From assembly GCF_029168945.1 (NCBI RefSeq), contig NC_083602.1, positions 32,909,323 through 32,973,322 of the forward strand: 64,000 nucleotides of DNA, in the 5' to 3' direction. The notes beneath the pieces were generated by a model. It had not been told where the DNA came from and ran no database searches. It saw only the letters and a list, made by a program, of their open reading frames with translations. The stretch comes from Cannabis sativa (lineage: Eukaryota; Streptophyta; Magnoliopsida; Rosales; Cannabaceae). A program made the position numbers and the translations under genes. Shown piece by piece: positions 46,477-57,857 of this stretch. Each line of letters starts with the position of its first letter. Positions within the stretch are counted from its first letter, which is position 1.

Positions 46477-48566
46477 ATGAGATCATCCGCAAAGCAAAGA
46501 TTGATAAGCCTAAGCTTTTTGTAAAGCGGATGAAATCTATAATTAGAGTTGTTAGCAGCCAATTGAAGCAATCTAGTCAAATATTCCATTACAAGGACAA
46601 AGAGTAAAGGTGAAAGAGGATCACCTTGACGCAACCCTTTTTCACCTTTAAATTTTCCTTGAATTCTTCCATTCATGATTATGGAGTAAGAAGTCAAGGT
46701 AATGCAAGTCATCAGCCATTTAATAAATCTCTGAGGCAAATTGAACGCTACCAGCAAGCATTCAAGAAATTCCCAGTTCACCGTATCATACGCCTTGCTA
46801 ATATCAATCTTAATAGCACACCGAGGAGAGATGTTTTTCCTGTTATAGTTCTTTAAAAGATCCTGCAAAATCATCACATTATGAGCAATCGATCTACCTT
46901 GAACAAAGGCACCTTGATTCTGATTAGTAATCGAGGGAAGAACTTTAGCCAGTCTAGAACAGAGAAGTTTTGACACACATTTGTATAATGTAGAGAAGCA
47001 AGCTATTGGGCGAAAGTCAACTGCCTTAGTTGGGTTATCATTCTTCGGAATTAATGAAATCATGGATGAGTGAAGCTTGGCTGGCTTGTAACCTGTAATA
47101 AGGAAATCAGAGATAGCCTTGCAAACTTCCTTCCCAATATCAGCCCACATCACTTTAAAAAATCCAGAATTGAACCCATCCGGACCAGGAGATTTCGAGT
47201 CAGGAATGCTAAACATAGCTTTCTTGATTTCTTTGTTGGAGAACGATTTCAGTAAAGGAATTTGTTGGTCCAGATTCAATCTAGAATTCAGATCAAAACA
47301 CTCCATATTTAGACTTGCTGCTGTATCATTCCTTGTCCCCATAAAGCCCTTAAAATGATTCACAAAGTGATCCACAACTTCAGAGAAGTTATCAATAATG
47401 TCTCCATGATCATTGGTAAAAGAAGCAATCCTGTTTTCAGACTTCCTTTTTTTAATACAAGCATGAAAATATTTTGTGTTATCATCTCCCTTTTGAATCC
47501 AATTGATCTTACTTCTCTGTCTAAGGAACTTCTGGTACATTTTGTCACAACTGATAAAATTGGCAGCAGCTACCCTCTCTTGATCTTGATAATCTGAATC
47601 CCCAGCATGAGCTTGAGCCTTCAAACGAGCTTCCTGATATCTATCCTTGGCTTGCTGAAAACTCTTACTAATATCTCCAATTGTCTCATGATTGAACTTC
47701 TTAAGAACATGTTTTAGTCTCATTAGCTTTAAGTAAACACCTTTCATAACCGAAGCAGCAAGAGGCTTCTCCCAGTTCTACAAAACTAGCTCCTTGAACT
47801 TAGGATGGTCTGCCCAAAAATTGTAAAAGCGAAAAGGTTTGACCCCAATTTTCATATCAGCTTTAATAGAGATAACACAAGAGCAGTGGTCCGAGGTAGT
47901 TTCCCAACCATAATGAGCAGAAGTATTTCCAAAAGTATCATGCCAATCCTCATTAGCAAAGACATGATCGATTTTGGAGTATATTCTGCTTGTCCCGTCC
48001 TGGTTATTTGTCCAAGTAAAATCTGAACCAGTTCTTTTTAAGGCTTCAACATGAGCTTGGGCAAACCAAGCTTGAGAATCAACCAAATCATTAAGACAAG
48101 GAGGGTTGCCACCTGTTCTATCTTCAAGAGAAAAGAGAGCATTAAAATCTCCAAGGATAAGCCAAGGCTTAACAGGATGCTTTAAATCATTCAAGTCAGC
48201 CCACATTGTTGTTCTCCCTTCCCTAGTATTTTTACCATAAACAAAAGTAATGCAGCAAGCTTGATCTGTTCCCGACATTTTAACATAGCAGTGGACAAAT
48301 TGTGAAGTTTCAGCAATAACAATCACTTTGACAAAAGTTCTTCTCCAAAGAACAAGAATATTACCTTCAATAGTGGAACTAGAGAAGTAATCCCAATTAT
48401 TGAATTTATTTTCCATCATTTCTTTAACTTTTTTCCCTCTTAGTTTAGTCTCAACTAAAGCTCCAACACCAACTTTATTTATATTACAAAAATCCAAAAC
48501 TGCATCCTGTTTTTCCCTATTATTCACACCCCTAACATTCCAACAAGCAATGTTGCAATTATCCAT
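46477..48566 (-). pseudogene. LINE ORF2, 5' part (endonuclease and reverse transcriptase)
   Basis: Starts MDNCNIACWNVRGVNN at 48566. Endonuclease motifs: ALVETKLRGK, ILGDFNALF, FTWTNNQDGTSRIYSKIDHV and TSDHCS, all catalytic residues present. A TAG at 47778-47780 breaks the frame between the domains. Reverse transcriptase: SPGPDGFNSGFFK, AVDFRPIACFSTLYK, GAFVQGRSIAHNVM, IDISKAYDTVNWEF, GLRQGDPLSPLLF, LCFADDLI; the copia element begins right after these FADD codons. Confidence 0.9.
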
Positions 48567-49881
48567 GAGAGTGAAAATTTTTACATGGTTCCCCTTCCTC
48601 CTCGGACACTTTATCTATTATCTGACCCCCTTCATCTCCTCCTAAAGCCATAAAATTGTTAACAGAATTCCCCCCTGTATCACTCTTCTTTTCAGCCTCC
48701 TTTGGATGCTTCTGAGAGAAAGTTTTTCTCGGAGTAACCCAATCTTTATTCTGTGCCCTTGTACCAATTTCCTCCTGCGAATCTAGTTCCCTGGTAGCAG
48801 TAGCCTCAACCTGCTTAGTCCTTTCCTTAGTTTCCTGCACTTGCACATTAGGTTGAGCCGAGTCTCTGCCTTTCAATTCTTGCTGCTTTTGCTTCATCTC
48901 TCCCTTTCGACAATCCGCCATAATGTGTCCATACCCCATACAGCTTTTACACTTAATCGGAAGCCACTCGTAATCAATGTTTTGATCAACAATCTGCCCA
49001 TATTCATTGACATATTGTATGGTTCTCGGAGGCGTATCAGTTATGTCCATTTCAACTAGGACCCTGGCGAATTGAACCCTTGTGCGATCTTTAGTATGTT
49101 GGTCCACCATTATTAGTTTCCCAACAGTACTAACTAACGCACTCAGACAATTGGTTCCCCAATATTGGAGGCCAAGATCATGGAGTCTAATCCAAAGTGG
49201 CGCCGAACGAACAAGTTAAACAGCATTGAGATCAGAAGTCCAGGGTCTTACAATGACTGGTTTTCTATCAAATTGGAGAACCCCTGCTTCTAACACCTGG
49301 TCTCTCGAAGCTTCATCGTTAAAATTGATCATTACCAATCCCCTAGTCATCTTCATAATCTGTTTTATCCCTAGATGTCCCCAAATCCGTTTTATAAAGC
49401 CTTCGAACACAGCCATAGGAGGATTAGCTCCAAGAACCATACAAATCACTACTGAATTCCAGCTTGCAGCCTCTTCTTTAACCTCCTCTAGGTCAAGTTG
49501 AGCAATCTTGATGCCATTCTTGATAATCGGTTCAGTAAATTTCAGCTTGGGATCCCGATAGACCATCTTCTCTTCTTTAAATGACTTCCAATGACTTCTT
49601 GCTGATTCTTGGAAGTGAATCTGATCCGTTTCATCACCAATTTCATCCTCCACTTCCTTTGCCCAGTTCGAATTCCCCTGTTCAACGACTTGGTTAATGA
49701 ACCCACAGGTTTTGTCTGCTCGAAAAATCTCATCAGTCTTCAACATCTCAGCGATCTTATCAAGTTCAGTAGTAACTCCTTCAGTTGTCTTCTCCGTTTC
49801 TCCGTCGTCTGCATCATCAATCGGGTCAGGATCCAACCCACGAGCAACTGGCTTTCGAACGGTCCTTCTTTTCTTCGCCGT
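48559..49881 (-). pseudogene. LINE ORF1 (nucleic-acid-binding, zinc knuckle)
   Basis: The second LINE starts ORF1 with ATGGCGAAG. Here the matching place (49879-49881) reads ACGGCGAAG, so the start codon is lost. The frame carries an acidic N-terminal region, a DUF4283-type domain (CMVLGANPPMAVFEGFIKRIW and RKPVIVRPW), a TAA at 49216-49218, LYWI/LWIRLHDLG-type wording after it, then the zinc knuckle CKSCMGYGHIMADC (about 48911-48952) and a charged tail. The stop overlaps the ORF2 start in ATGGATAA (48559-48566). Confidence 0.85.
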
Positions 49882-49955
49882 GGAAGAGTGAGAAAGGAGA
49901 GGTCGAAGCTTTTTTTACCAATGCAAAGATTAAAAAAATCCCTATTTTTTTTTTT

Positions 49956-50921
49956 CCTTTACATTTTAACGAATTTGAAATTTTAAGAGAGAAAATAAAT
50001 TTATTTTCATACTACCTCAACCTTATACTGTATTTTGGCAATGTATAAATAATAGTATTTTTAGAACAATTTAAAAATAACACTCTGTTTGAAAAAAATT
50101 TATAAAAATGTATATATAAAAAAGAATTTCATAAAAATATAAGTTTTTGTTATTTTTAAGCATTTTTAAAATAATTTATTCTGTTTTTACACTGTTGACT
50201 GCTGCGTTAAATAATACTTTTTTAAGACTATTGTGCTAGAGTGATTTTTTATTGGAGATTTGCATTCCACAAAATTATACCACAAAACAATTAAACTTAA
50301 ATTAATTTTTTTAAAATAAACTCACTCTTAATATTTTGTTTAGATTTTTTTATAATATTTTATTTTAATTTTAATAATTATTTTAATTTCTTCATATATT
50401 TCGTAAATAATATAAAAAATATATATTATTTTAACAAAAATTCTATAATATTTTGTTTTAATTTTTCTTAATATTTAAATTGTATTTTATTTTTATTTTT
50501 CATATACCTATTTTAGAATACGAGAAGAAAGAAAAAAATTAAAAAGTTTTGTAAAAATTAAAATCACATATCTTATATAAAATAAAATATCAAAAAAATT
50601 AAAAGTTGTATAAACTTAAAATGTATATTTTATATAAAATAAAATATCAAAATGAGATGATTTATAAGTTTTTTTTAGTGTAAATAACTTTCATTTTTAA
50701 CTTTGGAGTGCTAAGTTACTCAAATGTCGATTTTGCAGGTATAAGTGAAAATTTCCTTTAAAAGAAATAAAAGAAAAAGGAGAAGAAAATAAAATAAAAT
50801 TAACAAAGTCAAACTTTTTAAATATTAAATGCTTATTAGATGAAGAAGAAACTTAAACTTTTTCTAGGAAAGGTATAGTAAGTATGTCTCTACCAACTTA
50901 TGAAAAGAGGTAAAATACTTA
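49956..50921. other. AT-rich intergenic region
   Basis: Low-complexity AT-rich DNA between the LINE and the Tekay-like element; no gene, RNA or element recognised. It resembles in composition the DNA left of the LINE. Confidence 0.6.
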
Positions 50922-50926
50922 TATTT

Positions 50927-52937
50927 TGTAACACTCTAACTATTTTAGGCGTGTTAGCGTGATTTTTAAATTTACTGTGCAGCTCGTTGCTAATCAACGA
51001 GGTTATCGAAAATCGTGATTAATTAAAATTTACTTATTTAATTAAAAACATAAAATAGCTTACATATAAAATTCCGGGATCTCATTTATAAAAGCATTTA
51101 CAAAAATTTTACTGTACATATACAAAAGTCCTGATGTCCCAAAGATCGTACGCTCCAGGCCTAACCGCCCCGACATGTACAATCTCCATCTGCTCGCTCT
51201 CACAGCTGCTCAGGCTTAGCCTTGCCCTTACCTACACATGGAAATAGCAACTGTGAGTCAACAGTCTCAGTAAGAAAAGTATAAATAATAACATAGCAAT
51301 AAGTTGGATTATGATCGGACGCCCATACCCCCAATCATAATCCTATCCCCGTGTCCCACACGGTGCTGAGTCTAGAACGTTCGTACGACAATACTATTGA
51401 CCATAATATCAGCCTATACTCAGTACGCTAGTCATACTCTAGCCGTATTGATGTGAAATTGTCAAGTAGTACGGTACTATCGACCATAATATCAGCCTAT
51501 ACTCGGTACGCTAGTCATACTCTAAGCGTACTGATGTGATACTGTCGGATAGTACAAAAGCCAACATACATTTCTAATGTAATCTAATAGGCTTAGCTAA
51601 CATGTAAACTAAACATGTAAATACATATGCATATCATTATACTAATCTTACCTCGTTTCCGAATTCAGGTGTGCCGGCCAACATGAGTGTAACAACTGCT
51701 CGGCAAATTATAGGCCCTTAAATCATATCATTCAAAACATAGATAAGTGACACGCTAATCACTTTCCGGGGACTTAAACTTGAAACTAGAAGTTTTCCTA
51801 TCGATAAATAACATGACCATATCCTAAATATCGCAAAAATAGGAAAAACCAGAGTTCCTAAAATTGCTCCACCCAGTAGACCGGTTCCCCAACCGGAATT
51901 CCGGCTTTGTGGGGTTTCCTGGGGACCACCAACCAGAATTTCGGTTCCTACAGCTCCCACTGAACCGGTCGACCGGATTAGTGCAGGAAAACTTCAAAAT
52001 TTCATATCTCACTCAAATCAACCCCAAATCAAACCAAACCTTCCAGACCTGTTTTATACATCCCAAAAAACATATTCAAGGCAACAAAACACTACAGCAT
52101 GCACAGAAACAAAATCCACCGTTAAAGAGCCAAGCTTGAGTTCTAAAACTCAAAGCTTGCTCAACCAACAAAATAGCTCTCAAAACTAGCTTAAATCAAC
52201 ATATCTAACCATGATTAAACCTCAGAAATATAATTCAAACAACAGCAGCAACTATAGTAGCAAAACTCATAAGTCATGCAAAATTCCAACCATAAACATT
52301 AAAAAAAAAACTAAAGAGAAGGGTATCCAAGCTATTACCTCCAATGAATTCACCAAGAATCAACTATAGATTAGTAAAACCCAATGAAGATCACCTCAAG
52401 CTTCTGATTTATTCCCAAGGGTTTCGAGAGAGAGAAAATGGAGCGGAGAAATGGGTTCTTTTGTGTTTTTTTCCTTTTACTTGATTTTTGTAAAAATAAA
52501 TGAGATAATCATAGGTTTTAGTTAATTTACTTCAGCCATAAAATCAGATTACTAACCCAATCTAAGTCCACTAAAAGACAAAACTAATATAGGGCAAAAA
52601 GACCAAAATGCCCTTGCCCACACTAAAAATCATAAAAATCACTTAGGGGTATTTTGTTAATTTTAAAATCTCGACTATTCTCGACATTGCTAAGGTCTAA
52701 TTATATTGCCCTGCTATACTAAAAATACTAAGATGTGATTCTAATAGCCAAACACTGTATTCCAATGTTGCTGAGCACAAAACATGCAAAATTATGAAAT
52801 TACATATATAACATATAAAATGCATTCTGAATTCAAATAAATCTCCATAAATTGATAATTCATAACTAATATGCAAGTTTCATAATTAAACCCTAATTAT
52901 CTACTAATTTCCAAATTAAAGTTAAGTGATCTTTACA
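50927..52937 (-). repeat. Tekay-like 3' LTR
   Basis: 2,011 bp; on + it runs from TGTAACACTCTAAC to GATCTTTACA. An 83-bp tandem duplication lies at 51393-51558. A CCGGAATTCCGG block lies at 51894-51905 and a CGACCGG/ACCGGT block near 51963-51978. Confidence 0.93.
51393..51558. repeat. 83-bp tandem duplication with hairpins in the 3' LTR
   Basis: Units 51393-51475 and 51476-51558. Each has a stem-loop; in unit 2 GTACGCT pairs with AGCGTAC. The 5' LTR has the same units at 58354-58436 and 58437-58519, where the stems are GTACGG/CCGTAC and CGGTACG/CGTACCG. Confidence 0.85.
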
Positions 52938-52953
52938 ATTATCCCCCCTTAAA
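52938..52953 (-). other. Polypurine tract of the Tekay-like element
   Basis: The - strand reads TTAAGGGGGGATAAT directly before the 3' LTR. Confidence 0.85.
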
Positions 52954-53338
52954 AGAACCTGAACAACTCTGGATATTGAGTTCTCATGTCGGACTCTAAC
53001 TCCCAGGTGGCTTCCTCCACCTTGTTGTTTCTCCAGAGTACTTTGACCAAAGTTCTGGTCTTGTTCCGAAGGACCTTATCCTTTCTGTCTAAGATCCGAA
53101 CTGGCTGTTCTTCGTATGACAAGTCTGGTTGCAGCTCAAGATTTTCATAACTCAATACATAAGCAGGGTCTGAAACGTACTTCCGTAGCATGGAGACATG
53201 AAATACGTTGTGAAATGCTGAAAGAGCTGGAGGCAAAGCTAAATGATATGCCACTTGCCCAACCTTCTCGAGAATCTCGAAAGGTCTTGTATATCTAGGG
53301 CATAACTTGCCTCTTTTCCCGAAGCGCTTGATCCCCTT
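52949..53338 (-). pseudogene. Tekay-like integrase C-terminus with chromodomain-like tail
   Basis: Contains FGKRGKLCPRYTRPFEILEK, GQVAYHLALPP, HNVFHVSMLRKYV and the terminal chromodomain-like LVKVLWRNNKVEEATWELES with DMRTQYPELF. Frame is lost to the integrase core by a frameshift at about 53340-53400. Such tails are thought to guide integration to heterochromatin. Confidence 0.8.
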
Positions 53339-54124
53339 TCATTGGAGACACCCGTAGGAACACATGATCCCTACTTGAAACTCTACATTCTTGCGTTTTG
53401 GATCTGCATAACTCTTTCGCCTACTCTGAGAGGCAAACATTCTAACTTTAATCTTCTCGATTGCTTCATTAGTCTGTTGTACTGATTCCGGACCTAAGTA
53501 TTTCTTCTCCCTTGTCTCATCCCAGTGAATGGGAGATCTACATTTTTTGCCATATAACAATTCATAGGCAGTCATCGCTATTGTACTTTGATAACTGTTA
53601 TCATACGAGAACTCTATCAATAGTAAATACTTACTCCAGGAGCCCTCGAAATCCATAACACAGGCTCGTAACATATCTTCCAGTATCTGAATTGTCCTTT
53701 CAGACTGTCCATCAGTCTGAGGATGGAAAGCTATACTGAATTTCAGTTTGGTACCCATAGCCCGCTGTAAACTCTGCCAGAATTTAGAAGTAAACTTCGG
53801 ATCTCTATCCGAAAATATAGACTTTGGTACACCATGTAATCTTACTATCTCCTTGACGTACAAATCCTCATACTAATCCACTGTAAAGGTTGTTTTAACC
53901 GGTAGAAAATGTGTAGACTTTGTAAATTGATCTACCACAACCCAAATTGAATCAAATAAACCCGTGGTTCTACGTAATCCAACCACAAAGTCCATGGTGA
54001 TATCCTCCAATTTCCACTCAAGAAGTGTCAAAGGCTGTAACAAACTTGCCGGTTTCTGATGTTCAGCCTTGATCTGCTGACAGGTTAGGCATCGCGATAC
54101 AAATTCTACCACATTCTTCTTCAT
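53339..54124 (-). pseudogene. Tekay-like integrase core
   Basis: CLTCQQIKAEHQKP (zinc region), then ITMDFVVGL (first Asp), IFSDRDPKFTSKFW (second Asp) and HPQTDGQSERTIQILE (Glu): all three catalytic residues are present. TAG at 53873-53875 stands where Gln is usual (VDQY), a CAG to TAG change. A frameshift near 54121 separates it from RNase H. Confidence 0.85.
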
Positions 54125-54687
54125 CCCGCTCCACCAGAAGTAAGGTTTAAGATCTTGGTCATCTTGGTGGTGCCAGGATGCAAGGAATATGGAGTGGTAT
54201 GAGCCTCTTCAAGAATTTCATTTCTAAGTTCCGCACTACTTGGAACACAAACTCTAGTCTTAAACAATAGCATCCCACTATCTGACACTATAAAATCTCT
54301 GGCTTGACCAGTTGAAACCTTTTCCCTGATCTTCACTAACTCTAGATCAGTTAACTGAGCAGCTTTAATTCGTTCTAATAGATCAGATTGCAGCGTCGAG
54401 TTATGAAGTTTACCTATAACAAACTCGATGCTTGATATGACCATGTCTTCTACTAACTGAGGTGAAATCTGAATTATACTAGTTACCTTCCCGGGACCCT
54501 TCCTGCTCAGGGCATTGGCCACTACATTGGCCTTCCCAGGATGGTAAAGGATTTCACAGTCATAATCCATAACCAATTCTAACCAACGCCTCTATCTCAT
54601 ATTCAAGTCTTTCTAAGTAAAGAAGTATTTGAGGCTCTTGTGGTCAGTATAAATTTCACATTTCTCTCCGTAGAGATAATGCCGCTA
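54121..54687 (-). pseudogene. Tekay-like RNase H
   Basis: Words YLYGEKCEIYTDHKSLKYFF, RRWLELVMDYDCEILYHPGK and ADALSR-type VANALSRK. Three in-frame TAG stops lie at 54685-54687 (usual Trp), 54613-54615 and 54592-54594 (usual Gln). Confidence 0.8.
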
Positions 54688-55674
54688 AATCTTCAAAGCA
54701 AACACTACCGCGGCAAGTTCTAGGTCATGTGTTAGGTATCGCTGTTTATATCCTTTCAACTGATGAGAGGCATAGGCAATAACTTGATCAGCCTGTATCA
54801 GTACACACCCCAGACCCTGTTTGGATATGTCACAATAAACCACGAACTTCTCTTTATCAAAAGGTAGAGCTAACACCAGAGCTGTGATTAACCTCTGTTT
54901 TAGCTCCTGAAAGCCTGCTTCACACTTGTCCGTCCACACAAATCGCTGATTCTTTTTAGTGAGCTCGGTTAAAGGTGTTAAAATTTTAGAAAATCCCTCC
55001 ACAAATCGACGGTAATAACCAGCAAGACCTAAGAAACTTCTAACTTCTGTAACTATTTTCGGTCTTGGCCAATCCTTGATGAATTCTATCTTTCCCAAAT
55101 CCACTTTGATCTCATCTTTGCTGACAATGTGTCCAAGAAAGGACACTTGAGATAGCCAAAACTCGCACTTCTTGAATTTGGCATACAACTTATGTTCTCG
55201 AAGCCGCTGTAGAACCATCCGGAGATGTTGCTCATGCTCCTTTTCTATTTGAGAGTACACAAGGATGTCATCAATAAATATAATAACACAAATATCGAGG
55301 ACATCCTTGAATACTCTATTCATCAGGTCCATAAAAGCTGCGGGAGCATTGGTTAGTCCAAAAGACATAACCAGAAATTCATAATGTCCATACCTAGTGC
55401 GGAAAGCTGTCTTTGGAATGTCCTCCTCTCGAATTCTCAACTGATGATAGCTCGATCGGAGATCAATCTTTGAAAAGACCATCTTCCCCTGAAGTTGATC
55501 AAAAAGGTCATCGATCCTAGGTAAAGGATACTTGTTCTTAACTGTTAGTTTATTCAATTCCCAGTAGTTTATACACATACGCAAAGATCCATCCTTCTTC
55601 TTGACAAACAATACATGGGCTTCCCAGGGTGACACACTAGGCTGTGAAAACTCTATGTCAAGCAACCCCTAAAG
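54688..55674 (-). pseudogene. Tekay-like reverse transcriptase
   Basis: Open over 325 codons: [52 protein letters not shown] (first Asp), [20 protein letters not shown], the catalytic FIDDILVYS, then [14 protein letters not shown] and [16 protein letters not shown], running into RNase H ([13 protein letters not shown]). One oddity is [10 protein letters not shown] where CIDYRELNKL is usual. Confidence 0.88.
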
Positions 55675-55958
55675 TTGAATTTTCAATTCTTTAAGTTCTA
55701 CTGGAGCAATTCTATAAGGGCCTTAGAAACCGATTTTGCTCTAGGTGCCAAATCAATAACAAAATCAATTTCTCTCTGGGGTGGTAAACTTGGAAGTTCA
55801 TCAGGAAAAACATCTAAGAATTTCCGAACCACCTTGATGTCCTCTGGTCAAATTGATTCAGGCTCAGTGGTATCCAATACCACAGCCAGAAACACAAGAC
55901 ACCCGTCTCATAACAATTCCCTGGTTGTTACTACTGAAATTATTGGGATCCGAGATCC

Positions 55959-56456
55959 CTAAATCAATCCAACAAAAACAAACGGTTCCTCACCCTCTGG
56001 TTGGAAGATTACCATCTTCCGCTTACAATCAATACTGGCCGAGTACTTGGATAAGAAATCCATTCCCAGTATAATATCAAAATCCGTTAAACCCATTTCT
56101 ATTAGGTCACCACTCAACTCCCTATCCTCAATTCTGATCGGCATAGACCTAATCTACTTTTTGGAGATGACTAATTCTCCGCCAGGCAGTAGGGTTCCAA
56201 ACCCTGATTCATAACTATCGTGTTGTCTACCCAATTTACTAAAAATTCTAGTTGCCACATAAGAGTGAGTGGTCCCAGAGTTAAATAACACAGAGAAGTA
56301 AGAGTTATTGATCGAGAGTTGACATGTTACCACTGAGGGGCTGGCTTCTGCATCAGCCTGAGTTAACGCAAACACCCTTGCTAGAGAAGGTTTCGCTACG
56401 GTCTTCTGTTCTTCCTTCTTAAGTTGGGGGCAATCCCTTTTATAATGCCATGGCAT
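55959..56456 (-). pseudogene. Tekay-like zinc knuckle end and protease
   Basis: WHYKRDCPQLKK ends the gag zinc knuckle. Protease reads VLFNSGTTHSYVA: the catalytic Asp of the usual VLxDSGATHSFVS is replaced by Asn, a GAC to AAC change that would inactivate it. DFDIILGMDFLSKYSASIDC follows in the next open segment after a stop near 56154. Confidence 0.85.
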
Positions 56457-57577
56457 ACCACACTGAAAGCACCCCTGCCCTCTACACTCTCCCAGGTGAT
56501 GTTTTTACAACTAGGGCATTCTAGGTAAGTGTATCGGGTTTCGGAGCCACCCTGATGATTGCCTCGACCCTGGTTCCCTCGAAACCTCTTGTTGTGACCT
56601 GAACCACTGGATGCAATAGGTGGCTTTCTTTTCTGGTCAGTGGTCGAACCACTACCTCCCCTACTAAAGCCTAATGTATGAGGGGTAGGAACCCCACCAA
56701 CAACCTGAGTACCTTGAGACTCTAGGGTACACTCCACTGCGTCCTCAGCTCGCAGTGCCTTAGCCACCATATTAGCATAGGTTGTATTATCATCAGTAGT
56801 GATCATTAAGTCATGTCTTATTTTCGAGTTCAGCCCATCCATGTACTTTTCTTTCTTACCAAAATCAGTTGGCACGATTCCCGAGGCCAATCTTGCCAAA
56901 CGGTCAAACTGTGTTGTGTATTCAGTAACACTCATATTTTCTTTATGAGTTAGCTGAGTGAATTTTTTCCTTTTTGCACTTTTGATTGCCTTGTTGTAAT
57001 ATTTTGCATTGAACAGTTCCTGGAACTTTTCCTAGGTAATTGTTGTAACATCATGAGTCAGGGATACCATGTCCCACCACACTAGAGCGTCTTCTTGGAA
57101 TTGGAATGTGGCATGTGCCACTCTATCATTGTCGGTGACGCCCATAAAGTTCAGAATTCTGGTAATCACTGTTAGTCACTATTCAGCTTTCATAACATCG
57201 GGACCTCCTAGGAAAACTGGAGGTGCCTGCTTCCAGAACCTCTCATACAGTGGTTTCATTCGATTCACTGCAACGACTAGTCCTGCCTGCACAACAGGGG
57301 CAAGAGCTACCGTTATTTCTGGAACAGGGATTGCAGGAGCACCCTGCTATCTCAAGTGTCGGATCTCTTCATTTTGTTCATTACTCCTGGCTTGCATTTC
57401 TGCAAACCTATTTTCCCAATCTTGGGCAGCCTGTGATGGGTTAACATCACCCCGACCGCGTGCCTTGCCTCTAGGACATCTACCTTGGCCACGAATATTT
57501 AGGGGAATCTGAACTCCCTGACCACCACTAGATCCAACTGAGTTACCCTGGCTCCTGGTATTTTGCCTGGAGTCCAT
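56396..57577 (-). pseudogene. Tekay-like gag, fragmented
   Basis: The N-terminus (MDSRQNTRSQGNSVGSSGG, 57577-57347) is followed by a broken middle and then MSVTEYTTQFDRLARLASGI (56935), RAEDAVE, a G/R-rich linker and a zinc-knuckle region (YLECPSCKN) in a shifted frame. At least two frameshifts or stops occur between about 56935 and 57347. Confidence 0.75.
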
Positions 57578-57840
57578 ACTATTAGAACAACCTGCGTAAC
57601 CAAGAGCTAGTCTGGTCAGATCGTGATCAAATAAAAATTACTAATTGCCGCTTATTTGGAAATTTAAAAAGACATGCCCCTATTCTACTATCAGGCTACT
57701 AACATGCTTCCTAACAGGCTTTTCTTAAATCATACTATTAAAATAAACTACTAAAGCAATAAAAGCTTTTGGAACTGTGAAACGAGCTGATCACTGATGA
57801 TGATTATACATGTCTTGACGATCTTCAGAAGACAACCTGG

Positions 57841-57854
57841 TGGCTCTGATACTA
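57841..57854 (-). other. Primer binding site for initiator tRNA-Met
   Basis: + strand TGGCTCTGATACTA matches the 3' end of plant initiator tRNA-Met with one mismatch (ACCA expected at the end), three bases from the 5' LTR. Confidence 0.85.
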
Positions 57855-57857
57855 AAT

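Larger units (their letters stand above)
35761..49933 (-). mobile_element. L1-type LINE with nested copia element
   Basis: Sense is -. It has a 5' end near 49933, ORF1 (48559-49881), ORF2 (endonuclease, reverse transcriptase, zinc-finger tail; 48566 down to 35853) and a short 3' UTR ending in a poly(A) tract (T run 35746-35760 on +). It is flanked by a target repeat AAAAATCCCTA plus T run (35735-35756 and 49934-49955), as made by target-primed reverse transcription at a T-rich site. Without the 9.3-kb copia insertion it is about 4.8 kb, a full-length size for plant L1 elements. Dead: lost ORF1 start, stops in both ORFs, and the insertion. Confidence 0.93.
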
